From the IMG/VR virus record IMGVR_UViG_3300020051_000066, positions 1-29,846 of that record: DNA of 29,846 nucleotides, one strand, 5' to 3'. The translations under genes were made by a program, and so were the position numbers. This document shows, piece after piece, positions 16,400 to 23,530 of this stretch. The notes under the pieces were generated by a model. The model saw nothing but the letters and a program-made list of their open reading frames with translations. It was not told the DNA's origin and searched no databases. This DNA is from a virus. Position 1 is the first letter of the stretch. Each line of letters begins with the position of its first letter.

Positions 16400-17389
16400 T
16401 TAGAACTTTGCTGCAATTTTAAATTGTAATACTGAACCATCATCGTCTGTTGATGCTTCTCCGCCGTTCTTGTACTCATAGTCTGTGTAGTTTACATAAC
16501 CAGTTAACCCTGGTGCAATTGCATGTTTGATTTCTACCATGTTTTGCTTTAGGTTTTCTTTTTCAGAACCTGATACATCTAAACTATCTTCTGATTCCAT
16601 AGTGGAAACTGCAATTGTTGTTTCTGATGTAAGAGCATAACTTGCACCAGCACCTACTGTTTCAATGTCCTCATCAGCACCTTCTACAGTACTCATTGCA
16701 CCAATAATTGCAATGTCACCAAATGATATTTTTGCACCAATGCTTTGTGACTCGTTGTCAATTGCACCTGATACTTCTTGCATACCCTTTGTGTAACCAA
16801 TTTTGATGTTCTCATGAGTGTAACTTGCGCCATATGAAGTTGAATCAGTTGTACCCGTTGCACCTGAATCCATGTAACTTACACCAGCCTGTATTCCGCC
16901 GAAACTTGGAGAAATATACGATACTTTATCACTGTCTGCACCATATGTTTTTTCACCTGCGTTTGTTTGGATTGAAGCATTTGTATATGTGCCTGTTACT
17001 TCTTCGTCCATGATGTCCTGCTCACCAATACCAAAGTTATCTGTTACAGCATCATTGCCGCCTAGTATTAGTTTTCCTGCAGAGCCTGAAATATAAATTG
17101 ATGATTCGTCAATAGTTGCACTTGAATCTGCAACAGTTGTCATTTCAACAACCATACCATAATCTAAACCAGCGTCTGATTTATTAGAAAAAGTAAATTT
17201 AATCTCGTTGTCACTGTTTCCCATACTATCACCTTTTTGTGAAGCAATTTGAGAATCAACGTCTTTGTAGTAGAACTCGCTTGTGCCTGAAATGGCAAAC
17301 TTTGGTCCTTTTTCAACTGCGGGTTCTTGTGCCAATGCAGTCGTACTTAGTAATGCTACTAAAGCACCACTTGCTAGTAGTTTTTTCAT
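16400..17389 (-). CDS. Outer-membrane porin (Gram-negative porin family), phage-encoded (329 aa)
   Basis: A clear Sec signal peptide is seen: MKKLLASGALVALLSTTALA, with likely cleavage after Ala20. The mature part has the beta-barrel pattern of general porins: 'KFAISGTSEFYYKD' as first strand, 'GKLILGGNDAVTDNFG' matching the family's 'G.l.lG.q......g' segment, then 'SPSFGGIQAGVSYMDSGA', many alternating short strands, and a terminal Phe (QFKIAAKF) as in the beta-signal recognised by the BAM complex. It is closest in style to alphaproteobacterial porins. It would insert in the host outer membrane and form a diffusion channel. AAGGA precedes the ATG, a perfect late promoter lies at 17483-17490, and terminators flank the gene. 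It is not a T4 core gene. Confidence 0.85.
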   Translation of the reverse strand: MKKLLASGALVALLSTTALAQEPAVEKGPKFAISGTSEFYYKDVDSQIASQKGDSMGNSDNEIKFTFSNKSDAGLDYGMVVEMTTVADSSATIDESSIYISGSAGKLILGGNDAVTDNFGIGEQDIMDEEVTGTYTNASIQTNAGEKTYGADSDKVSYISPSFGGIQAGVSYMDSGATGTTDSTSYGASYTHENIKIGYTKGMQEVSGAIDNESQSIGAKISFGDIAIIGAMSTVEGADEDIETVGAGASYALTSETTIAVSTMESEDSLDVSGSEKENLKQNMVEIKHAIAPGLTGYVNYTDYEYKNGGEASTDDDGSVLQFKIAAKF

Positions 17390-17525
17390 TATTATTTCCT
17401 TATTAAGTTGGGGGTCTTTTTTGTTTTGAAATCCTTAACTTTAGATTTAACATTAGTTGTGTTTGTTATAAACGCAACATTTTATTTATAAAAATTAATG
17501 AAATTTTCTCAAAACGTGAAAGAAT
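17390..17525 (-). promoter_or_regulatory. Porin late promoter (TATAAATA at 17483-17490) and long leader
   Basis: Minus strand TATAAATA is a perfect late consensus. The predicted start near 17477 gives a leader of about 88 bases, longer than at most genes here. An imperfect inverted repeat (17456-17464 with 17470-17478) would sit at the very 5' end of the mRNA. Confidence 0.6.
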
Positions 17526-17551
17526 AAAAAACAGGGCCGAAGCCCTGTTTT
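17526..17551 (-). terminator. Strong Rho-independent terminator after gp23
   Basis: Minus strand stem ACAGGGC/GCCCTGT with a TTCG loop followed by six T (the outermost pair is A-T). It lies 25 bases after the gp23 stop and closes the head operon. On the plus strand the stem is followed by only four T. Confidence 0.9.
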
Positions 17552-17575
17552 GTATTGGTGTTCTCTAAGTTTGAC

Positions 17576-18760
17576 TTATGAGAATGAAATGTTTGACATT
17601 GCAACTTCACCAACATAGTCACCAGCGTTACCTAGTGATGATGCTGTGTTTGATAACTCAACATAACCATAACGTGTCATAAATGAAACTACTGGCTCAA
17701 ATGTTGCTGGATCTAACACTGTACCACTTGACATCAACGGTACATATGGACAATAGAATGCTGCTGCATCTGTCTCTGATGAACCTTTGTATCCAACTAG
17801 TACTGCAGTTGCGTCTGCCGCATATGAATCAACATACACACGCATTGCACCATTTAATGTACCTACAAACTTAGTGTTTGTTGGTGCTTCAAATGTACCT
17901 TCTGTTGTTCTAGCAAATGCTGAAGTTGAAGCTGACTGAAGAACTGTTAATGCCTCAGGACTTACAACTGCATAGTTACCAGCACCACGACGTGTACGCT
18001 GAGCAATCTTATTTGCTGTTCTGTTTATTAATACTGCAAGAGCTGCATGTTCGTCACCTACGTATGTAGCTGTACCACTTACTGCTGCTTGGTTGTATGT
18101 TTCTTCTGTTGCTGCTAATGAACGTAGTGAACCAAGAACTTCTTGATCGATTTCTGCAGTAATCTCTTGAGCTAATGCTGCCATGATTTCTGCTTCAACG
18201 TCAATACCGTGCATTGATTGTGCGTCTTGAGCTGCTTCAAAAGTCCAACGTGCTTGTAGCTTACGTGTCTTTGCTTCGACAGGTTGCTTCAAGATTTGGA
18301 TTGAAAGTTGACTTCCGCCTGTTCCTTCTTTTGCTGCTGTAACATCAGCTTTACCAGTTGTAGTAGAACCTGAATATGCAGTTGCAATTTTGAACGGGCT
18401 TAATGCTTCGTCACCTGCTACTGTGTCTGTGTCAAATGGTGCACTTGCTGATGAAGTTACACTGTCTGCATATCTTACACGTAGAGTGTGAATTTGTCCA
18501 ACTGGACCTTGCATTGGTTGTACACCGACAATTTCGTTAGCGATAACTGTTGGCATAACACGTCTAATCACTGGAAGGATTACACGGTTTAATGTTGCTA
18601 CGTTACCAGCGGCTGATGCACCTGATGTTGCTGCCTCTTGTAAGTAACGCTTTGTGTTTTCTAACACAACGCTCATGCTATTGCGACGATTACCTTCTAG
18701 ACCTTCAAGAAGTGCGTCTTTGGTATCAGTCCAACGGCTTTCTAATAGTACGTCTGACAT
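17576..18760 (-). CDS. 23: Major capsid protein gp23 (394 aa)
   Basis: Forms the hexamers of the icosahedral head shell. The N-terminal region (SVVLENTKRYLQEAATSG) and 'TLNRVILPVIRRVMPTVIAN' with 'VGVQPMQGPVGQIHTLRVRY' are hallmark gp23 sequences of T4-like phages. The centre has 'AKTRKLQARWTFEAAQDAQS' and 'EIMAALAQEITAEIDQEVLG', also typical. A likely gp21 cleavage site is LQE/A after Glu42, matching the T4 rule (L/I)-X-E. At 394 residues it is shorter than T4 gp23 (521) because insertion regions are reduced. A strong ribosome site (GAGGAG) precedes ATG 18760. It follows gp22 by 21 bases and ends at a strong terminator. Confidence 0.95.
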   Translation of the reverse strand: MSDVLLESRWTDTKDALLEGLEGNRRNSMSVVLENTKRYLQEAATSGASAAGNVATLNRVILPVIRRVMPTVIANEIVGVQPMQGPVGQIHTLRVRYADSVTSSASAPFDTDTVAGDEALSPFKIATAYSGSTTTGKADVTAAKEGTGGSQLSIQILKQPVEAKTRKLQARWTFEAAQDAQSMHGIDVEAEIMAALAQEITAEIDQEVLGSLRSLAATEETYNQAAVSGTATYVGDEHAALAVLINRTANKIAQRTRRGAGNYAVVSPEALTVLQSASTSAFARTTEGTFEAPTNTKFVGTLNGAMRVYVDSYAADATAVLVGYKGSSETDAAAFYCPYVPLMSSGTVLDPATFEPVVSFMTRYGYVELSNTASSLGNAGDYVGEVAMSNISFS

Positions 18761-18781
18761 TTAAGTCTCCTCTATAGTACT

Positions 18782-19891
18782 TTATTTCAAACCTGCAAGT
18801 TTACGGATATCAACGATATTACTATCTTCTTCCTTCACTTCTGCAGTTTGAGGTTTTGGTTGCTTATCTCCTGTTACTTCAGAACGGTTTTCTTTAATTA
18901 TAGACTTTTTACTTTCTTTAATTACAGATTTTCCGTCTAAAACAGCTGGTAGATAACGGTCGAAAGCAGTCTTCAACTTTGAAGTCTGTACGCTTTCTAG
19001 TAGGTCAGTCATTATGCCTGCCTTATCTTTGTTGAGTGGCTTCAATAGTTCGCTAAGTGTTTCTTTACGCTCAACGTTCTCTTGAATAATAGCAATTTCT
19101 TGTTCTTTACTCTCAACTATTTTTGATTTCTCTTCTAGACTCTCATTAATCTTAGCAATTTCGTCTGCTGACTTTTTAATTTCAGCTTCTAGTTGCTTAA
19201 TTTTTTGATTTTCATTCAAGTGACTTGATGAGAATTCAGTAGCAAAAGTTTCGAATATTTTACGTCCGAAAGTATTTTCTTTTGCTATTTGGATATCTTC
19301 TTTAAGTTGATTCATTTCACCTTTTAGATAACCAGTCACTGCTTCGTTAACAGCCTTACTTGTATGCTTTACAAATCTTGATTTTAAATCATCAAACTTT
19401 GTACGGGCTTCTTTAACAAGTCTAACTTTAGTTTCAACAACATCTTGACGATCTTTCTGGAAATCTTGGATCTCTTCAGCTAATTGAGCAGTTACAAATT
19501 CCTCTAGTTTGTTAACTAGTGACTGTTGTGTTGCTCTTTCAGTTTTAAGTTCTTTAATTTCTTCGCTTAGTTGTTTAACTAAAAACTTATCAAATGTACC
19601 TGAAGTTTCTTGCATTCTTGCAACAAACTTAGCACGATCTTCTGAAATTGCTTTACGCTCTTCAGCGATTTGTGCAAGTTCAGTAGTAAGACCTTCTGTG
19701 ACCATTTTATCTAAGGCTTCAACCATTGTAGATTTATCATGCTCGTAGCGTTTTGCAAACTCCTCACGAAGTTCTGCAGTTACTTGTGTACGAGTCTCAT
19801 TCATCTTTGCTTCCCATTGTTCCGCAATTGCTGAACGAGTTTCTTCGTTAACAAGATCGCTATCAAGTAGTGGTTTAATAGCATCTAGCAT
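18782..19891 (-). CDS. 22: Prohead core scaffolding protein gp22 (369 aa)
   Basis: Opens MLDAIKPLLDSDLVNEETRS and is almost wholly alpha-helical and charged, with long coiled coils (about residues 60-130 and 230-280, for example 'LEAEIKKSADEIAKINESLE'). Position between gp21 and gp23, length and composition fit the T4-like scaffold protein that forms the prohead core and is later degraded by gp21. The C-terminal third includes 'LSELLKPLNKDKAGIMTDLLE' and ends IVDIRKLAGLK, common among marine T4-like gp22 proteins. AGGAG precedes ATG 19891. It is 9 bases after gp21. Confidence 0.9.
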   Translation of the reverse strand: MLDAIKPLLDSDLVNEETRSAIAEQWEAKMNETRTQVTAELREEFAKRYEHDKSTMVEALDKMVTEGLTTELAQIAEERKAISEDRAKFVARMQETSGTFDKFLVKQLSEEIKELKTERATQQSLVNKLEEFVTAQLAEEIQDFQKDRQDVVETKVRLVKEARTKFDDLKSRFVKHTSKAVNEAVTGYLKGEMNQLKEDIQIAKENTFGRKIFETFATEFSSSHLNENQKIKQLEAEIKKSADEIAKINESLEEKSKIVESKEQEIAIIQENVERKETLSELLKPLNKDKAGIMTDLLESVQTSKLKTAFDRYLPAVLDGKSVIKESKKSIIKENRSEVTGDKQPKPQTAEVKEEDSNIVDIRKLAGLK

Positions 19892-19900
19892 CTGGATCTC

Positions 19901-20533
19901 CTAGATCTTTAAGTCCTGAATTAAGCGAACTATTTCGCTCTTCAGATATTTTTGTACACGAGCGTCGCCATTTGCATCGCGAGCCATCTCTAGTACGTTA
20001 TGTCCGTTACGCATATTAAGTAGTCCTTCGTAAATCGCTACAGGATATGCATTCGGGGCACTCGGTTGCGCCACGATATCTACCGTGACAATCTCAAAAT
20101 CAGCAACTTGACCAGTGGATTCTGTTACGTTTCCACTACCTCTGCTACTAACTCCTAAATTTACTCCACCGTCGATCATAGTTTTCACTAATGTTCCCAT
20201 TGGTGTTTCAAGAATCTTTAATTTACCATACCCATTAGGTCCATCCATCCACATACTTTCTATCATGTGACTTACTCGATCTAAGTTAATTTTGAGATCA
20301 TCTGGATGGTCAACTTCACCTAAAACGCTATTACCGTTTTTAATTTGCTCGTTGATGGTACTAACGGCATTTGAGATTTCCTTGACAGGGTAGACACGCT
20401 TGTTTGCGTTCTCTACCCCACCTTGGATACAAATACCTTTCATGTAGAGATCCTTGCCGCCACCTGGCTTTTCTGTTGCTTCATAAACAACGTTTGCCTC
20501 TTTGGAGGTTAGGTTTTCTCTCAAGTATAACAT
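19901..20533 (-). CDS. 21: Prohead core protein protease gp21 (210 aa)
   Basis: Serine protease that matures the T4-type prohead by cutting gp22, gp23 and core proteins after (L/I)-X-E. The expected motifs are visible: His76 in 'LGEVDHPDD' and the nucleophile Ser in 'LGVSSRGSGNV' (residues 127-136, Ser129 or Ser130), followed by 'ADFEIVTVDIVAQPSAP'. Length is close to T4 gp21 (212). The start is two bases after the stop of the acidic core gene and has no strong ribosome site, which suggests translational coupling. It lies between the core protein and scaffold genes as in T4. Confidence 0.93.
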   Translation of the reverse strand: MLYLRENLTSKEANVVYEATEKPGGGKDLYMKGICIQGGVENANKRVYPVKEISNAVSTINEQIKNGNSVLGEVDHPDDLKINLDRVSHMIESMWMDGPNGYGKLKILETPMGTLVKTMIDGGVNLGVSSRGSGNVTESTGQVADFEIVTVDIVAQPSAPNAYPVAIYEGLLNMRNGHNVLEMARDANGDARVQKYLKSEIVRLIQDLKI

Positions 20534-20535
20534 GA

Positions 20536-21300
20536 TTATGCTTTACTCATTGTTGCGCCTTTTGGATTAGCCGCATCTGTTTGTACTGTAGATTTTGGTG
20601 TTGCTCCACCTTTTTCTTCACCGCCTTGTGCTAAGTTCTTTGCAGAACCGCCCATGTCGTTTTTGCCAGCAACTGGACCTGTTGATCCATCACCTTGCTC
20701 TGCAGTAACTGGTGCCGGAGCTTTTTCGGTGTATTCACGAACCATTTCCTCAGTCTCTTCCTCTACAGGCTCAACTGATTCCATTTCTTCTTCGTCACCT
20801 TCTTCTTCGTCACCTTCTTCGTCGCCTGCATCCATGTCCATGTCCATGTCCATTTCTGCATCGCCGCCTTCTGCATCATCTCCGCCCATTAGTGCGTCGA
20901 ATTCTGCTTTTAATTCTTCTAGTGCGTTTTCAATATCTACTACACGATCTTCAATCTCTTCATCGTCAGCATCTGCTTCCATAGATAGACCTTGTTCGTC
21001 TGCTTCAATATCGTCAATCATATCATCAGATTGATCACCGCCAATTTCAGCTTCTTCAAATCCTGATTCTTCTACTGCTTCTTCTTCAGATTCTTCAACA
21101 GCTTCATCTTCTGACTCTTCTACTGCTTCTGCATCTTCTTCGACTTCTGCAGTCTCTTCTACTTGCTCTTCATCTACGAGACTCTCGTAAATGTCACGTG
21201 ATTTTTCAACCACAATCTCATGGAACAAATCTTTTGCACCTTGCTCATCTTCTGCGATGAACAGTTCAATCAATTGTTCAAATTTATTGTTATCTGACAT
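20536..21300 (-). CDS. 68: Acidic prohead core protein, gp68-like (254 aa)
   Basis: The N-terminal 40 residues (FEQLIELFIAEDEQGAKDLF and EIVVEKSRDIYESL) resemble the prohead core protein placed next to gp21 in marine T4-like phages. The rest is extremely acidic, with runs such as 'DEAVEESEEEAVEES', 'MDMDMDMD' and 'GDEEEGDEEE', and then a Gly/Ala-rich tail. This acidic middle is longer than in T4 gp68 (about 140 residues). It may fill the core and be removed by gp21. GGAG precedes ATG 21300. The gp68 name rests on the N-terminus and position. Confidence 0.7.
   Translation of the reverse strand: MSDNNKFEQLIELFIAEDEQGAKDLFHEIVVEKSRDIYESLVDEEQVEETAEVEEDAEAVEESEDEAVEESEEEAVEESGFEEAEIGGDQSDDMIDDIEADEQGLSMEADADDEEIEDRVVDIENALEELKAEFDALMGGDDAEGGDAEMDMDMDMDAGDEEGDEEEGDEEEMESVEPVEEETEEMVREYTEKAPAPVTAEQGDGSTGPVAGKNDMGGSAKNLAQGGEEKGGATPKSTVQTDAANPKGATMSKA
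20784..20853. repeat. Short tandem repeats inside the acidic core gene
   Basis: On the plus strand 'tccatg'-type hexamers repeat about four times from 20831 and encode alternating Met-Asp. Just before them (20784-20827) a 'ttcttcgtcacc'-like unit repeats and encodes Gly-Asp-Glu-Glu. Such runs can change length by slippage without breaking the frame. Confidence 0.7.
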
Positions 21301-21438
21301 TCGTCACTCCTATTATACTTTTTATTTGTGAATAGGTAATTATTCACAAGGCATTTGTAGTTTTATTTAGTTTTTATTTGGAAAGTGTAATAAAATGCGT
21401 ACTTTTTGGTTCAAAAAGTATGCTAATTAAAATTTTTG
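21301..21438. other. Intergenic region with two strong inverted repeats
   Basis: A perfect 9-bp inverted repeat TTGTGAATA/TATTCACAA (21326-21334 and 21341-21349) lies in the leader of the acidic core gene. A second, 11-bp repeat with one mismatch, GCGTACTTTTT/AAAAAGTATGC (21397-21423), follows the stop of the gp67-like gene and, read leftward, leads into an AT-rich stretch. Neither is a textbook terminator. They could attenuate or stabilise mRNA. No late promoter of the NATAAATA type is seen here. Confidence 0.55.
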
Positions 21439-21750
21439 CTATTCTGCTGCTGGTGCAGGAGCAAATTGACGCCTAATATCTTTAAGTGATTCCTGATATT
21501 CAGTAGCTTTTAAGTCTGCTAATTTACGCAATTTACTTAATTGTTCAAACGTTAGACGTGTTTTTCTTGTATCAGTTAAACGTAATGCAGTGTTATCCTG
21601 GTATTGTTTTTCGTCTTTGTCTTCAGCATGAGCTTCTGAAGGCGATTTATTGCCTACTTCTCTTGTAGGAATATTAGGATTTTTACTCATCATGTCAACT
21701 TTTGCTGACACTTGTGTAAATGCTGGTGCTTCTAATTCAAATAATAACAT
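21439..21750 (-). CDS. Small prohead core-associated protein, gp67-like (103 aa)
   Basis: Starts MLLFELEAPAFTQVSAKVDM. The C-terminal half has a basic helix, 'RKTRLTFEQLSKLRKLADLK', followed by 'LKDIRRQFAPAPAAE'. Small proteins with an 'RKTRLT..Q...LRK' helix and a Pro/Ala end are found just after the portal gene in marine T4-like phages, where gp67 is expected; the gp67 identity is inferred. I chose ATG 21750; a GTG at 21771 would add 7 residues and overlap the subtilase gene. A late promoter (21756-21763) predicts transcription starting exactly at this ATG. Confidence 0.6.
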   Translation of the reverse strand: MLLFELEAPAFTQVSAKVDMMSKNPNIPTREVGNKSPSEAHAEDKDEKQYQDNTALRLTDTRKTRLTFEQLSKLRKLADLKATEYQESLKDIRRQFAPAPAAE

Positions 21751-21755
21751 GCAAT

Positions 21756-21763
21756 TATTTATC
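21756..21763 (-). promoter_or_regulatory. Possible late promoter (GATAAATA) giving a leaderless start
   Basis: Minus strand GATAAATA. With T4 spacing the transcript would begin at 21750, which is the A of the ATG of the gp67-like gene. It may be a real leaderless promoter or a chance match; if real it would serve the whole head operon. Confidence 0.4.
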
Positions 21764-23530
21764 CTATCCACGCCTACGTGTTCTGGTTCTAGGATAGATT
21801 GTACCTGTTGTGGGTCGTGTGTTTACATCTTTGTTGTATGTATTAAATGCCATATTACCTGATGTTGCCCTGTGATTCTTCCACAACACAATCCTATCAA
21901 TATCCGAACCATCTATGCTTACTCTTGTGTTTACATCTACAGTAATTGCGTCTGCGGTGTCCTGCATCAGTCCTGTGACAGCATTGTTACGCAGATATGT
22001 TCTTGCTTGTGCTTGTGTGAGTGTTGGATATACTTCTGCCAAACAAGCCAATAATCCTGCTACAAACGGCGCACTAAAACTTGTGCCTTGACTAAAACTA
22101 ATAGTGTCCCAGTTTGGTTGGTTCTGTTCCTGTCCTGGATAGGGAATACCATACGCAATCTCGCTGTTTTCCCAGGCGGATATTATTGATTCTCCTGCGG
22201 CATAAACATCTATGCCTGGACCCCAGTTGCTGAAGGTTGCTTTTCCTTGATCTGTGTGGTTGCTGAAAGCACCTACGCTGATAGCACCACTCATATAATA
22301 TTTGTCACCTCTGTGATAGTAATCTCTAAATGGAAAGGTTCCACTACCAAACGGAAACTCATAATCTTTGTTCACATAAGCCGCGGTCTGAACAAGATAG
22401 TTGTCCCAGTTATCGCCACCTTCTACATCAATGTATCTATTTTTGTTGCCTGCGGAGATGGTTACAATAATACCTTCCGCAATGGCATCTTCTATGTCGC
22501 TATCCACTGAAGGACTGTTTACTTGGAAGTTGGTGTTGCTCACAAAGTCTTCATCTGATGCATATATACCTCTTGCGTGTAGTTCAGCGGCTGTTAGATT
22601 GTTGCCTGATCCTTTGTCAAGATCCACTCCTTGAAAGTGAGCCCAAGCGGCTCCGGTGAGATTGTTTACTGTTCCCAAACTCACACTCACAATAGTAGGA
22701 TTTTTTCTACCAGTTGCTGGATTTACTGCTTTGGTTCTGTGGAACTCTCTGATGTATTCAAAAGTTCTGTCTGTGCTGTTGCCACCGCTCAAGTTCCTTT
22801 CGGCTCTGAGGCTGTAGTTATACACGTTAGCACTGTTGGCAGGTCCGTATAGTGTTCCTGCGGCATAACTGGCACACGCCGTTGGATGACTGTTTACTTC
22901 TTGTGCATCTGCGGCTCTTGCAAGTGCAAAGGTGTAGGTGTAGTTTGTGCCACCTGTGATTGTGTTGTAGTGTTGTCCCCAGTTGTAGTCCACTGCTCTA
23001 CTAAAAAAATCTTCGTGGTCATACCAGGTGTGCTGGTCCACTATAATAACATCTACATTTTTACCACTTGCACTATATGTCACGTTGGTGTCAACATATC
23101 TGTCATCTGAACTTGCGGCATCTGATCCCCAACCAGATCTGTTGGCGCTTTCTATGTGTCTCAATAGTCCCCAACTTGTATGATTAACCGAATATTTTAT
23201 TGCTGGGCCTGTGCCATCTGCTCTTGTGAATGTTGTTGTTGCTGTGGCACTGGTGCTTTTGTCAAATCTACCTGTGTAAGTTGATTCTGTGATTGTGATA
23301 TCTCTATCTAAAACTGATTGTGGCATCACCTGTTGCACACGTTCGTCAGCCGCAACCGTTTGTGCTTCTTCCATTGTGAGCATATAACCTGTGGTTCTTG
23401 AAGTTGGTCGTCTGTCCTCACAGTCAACACTCCTATCTGGAATGTGTAGAGCACCACCTGGTGTTTCCATATCATCATAAAATGCTTGGATGTCTTCACC
23501 ACGTTTCAGTGTGACTTGGAACAGTTCCAT
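21764..23530 (-). CDS. Subtilisin-family serine protease (S8-like, 588 aa)
   Basis: The full catalytic set of the subtilase family can be read: Asp165 in 'VDVIIVDQHTWYDHEDF', His215 in 'EVNSHPTACASYAAG', oxyanion Asn362 in 'VTISAGNKN', and Ser484 in 'FSQGTSFSAPFVAGLLA'. The DTG and HGT motifs are altered to DQH and HPT, but the catalytic residues remain. No signal peptide is seen; the first ~110 residues (with 'TTGYMLTMEEAQTVAADERV') look like an inhibitor-type prodomain. The C-terminus is basic (RTRTRRRG). It is coupled by TAATG to the fibre-like gene at 23530 and lies next to the portal operon, so it may be a virion protein that processes structural proteins or host surface targets. T4 has no counterpart here. 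Confidence 0.88.
   Translation of the reverse strand: MELFQVTLKRGEDIQAFYDDMETPGGALHIPDRSVDCEDRRPTSRTTGYMLTMEEAQTVAADERVQQVMPQSVLDRDITITESTYTGRFDKSTSATATTTFTRADGTGPAIKYSVNHTSWGLLRHIESANRSGWGSDAASSDDRYVDTNVTYSASGKNVDVIIVDQHTWYDHEDFFSRAVDYNWGQHYNTITGGTNYTYTFALARAADAQEVNSHPTACASYAAGTLYGPANSANVYNYSLRAERNLSGGNSTDRTFEYIREFHRTKAVNPATGRKNPTIVSVSLGTVNNLTGAAWAHFQGVDLDKGSGNNLTAAELHARGIYASDEDFVSNTNFQVNSPSVDSDIEDAIAEGIIVTISAGNKNRYIDVEGGDNWDNYLVQTAAYVNKDYEFPFGSGTFPFRDYYHRGDKYYMSGAISVGAFSNHTDQGKATFSNWGPGIDVYAAGESIISAWENSEIAYGIPYPGQEQNQPNWDTISFSQGTSFSAPFVAGLLACLAEVYPTLTQAQARTYLRNNAVTGLMQDTADAITVDVNTRVSIDGSDIDRIVLWKNHRATSGNMAFNTYNKDVNTRPTTGTIYPRTRTRRRG

Noticed and set aside
18592-18777. Small plus-strand frame across the start of gp23
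   Set aside because: Antisense to gp23 and its ribosome site; no supporting signal.
22247-23110. Several Cys/Val/Ile-rich plus-strand frames opposite the subtilase
   Set aside because: They are shadows of a protein with a complete set of catalytic motifs on the minus strand.
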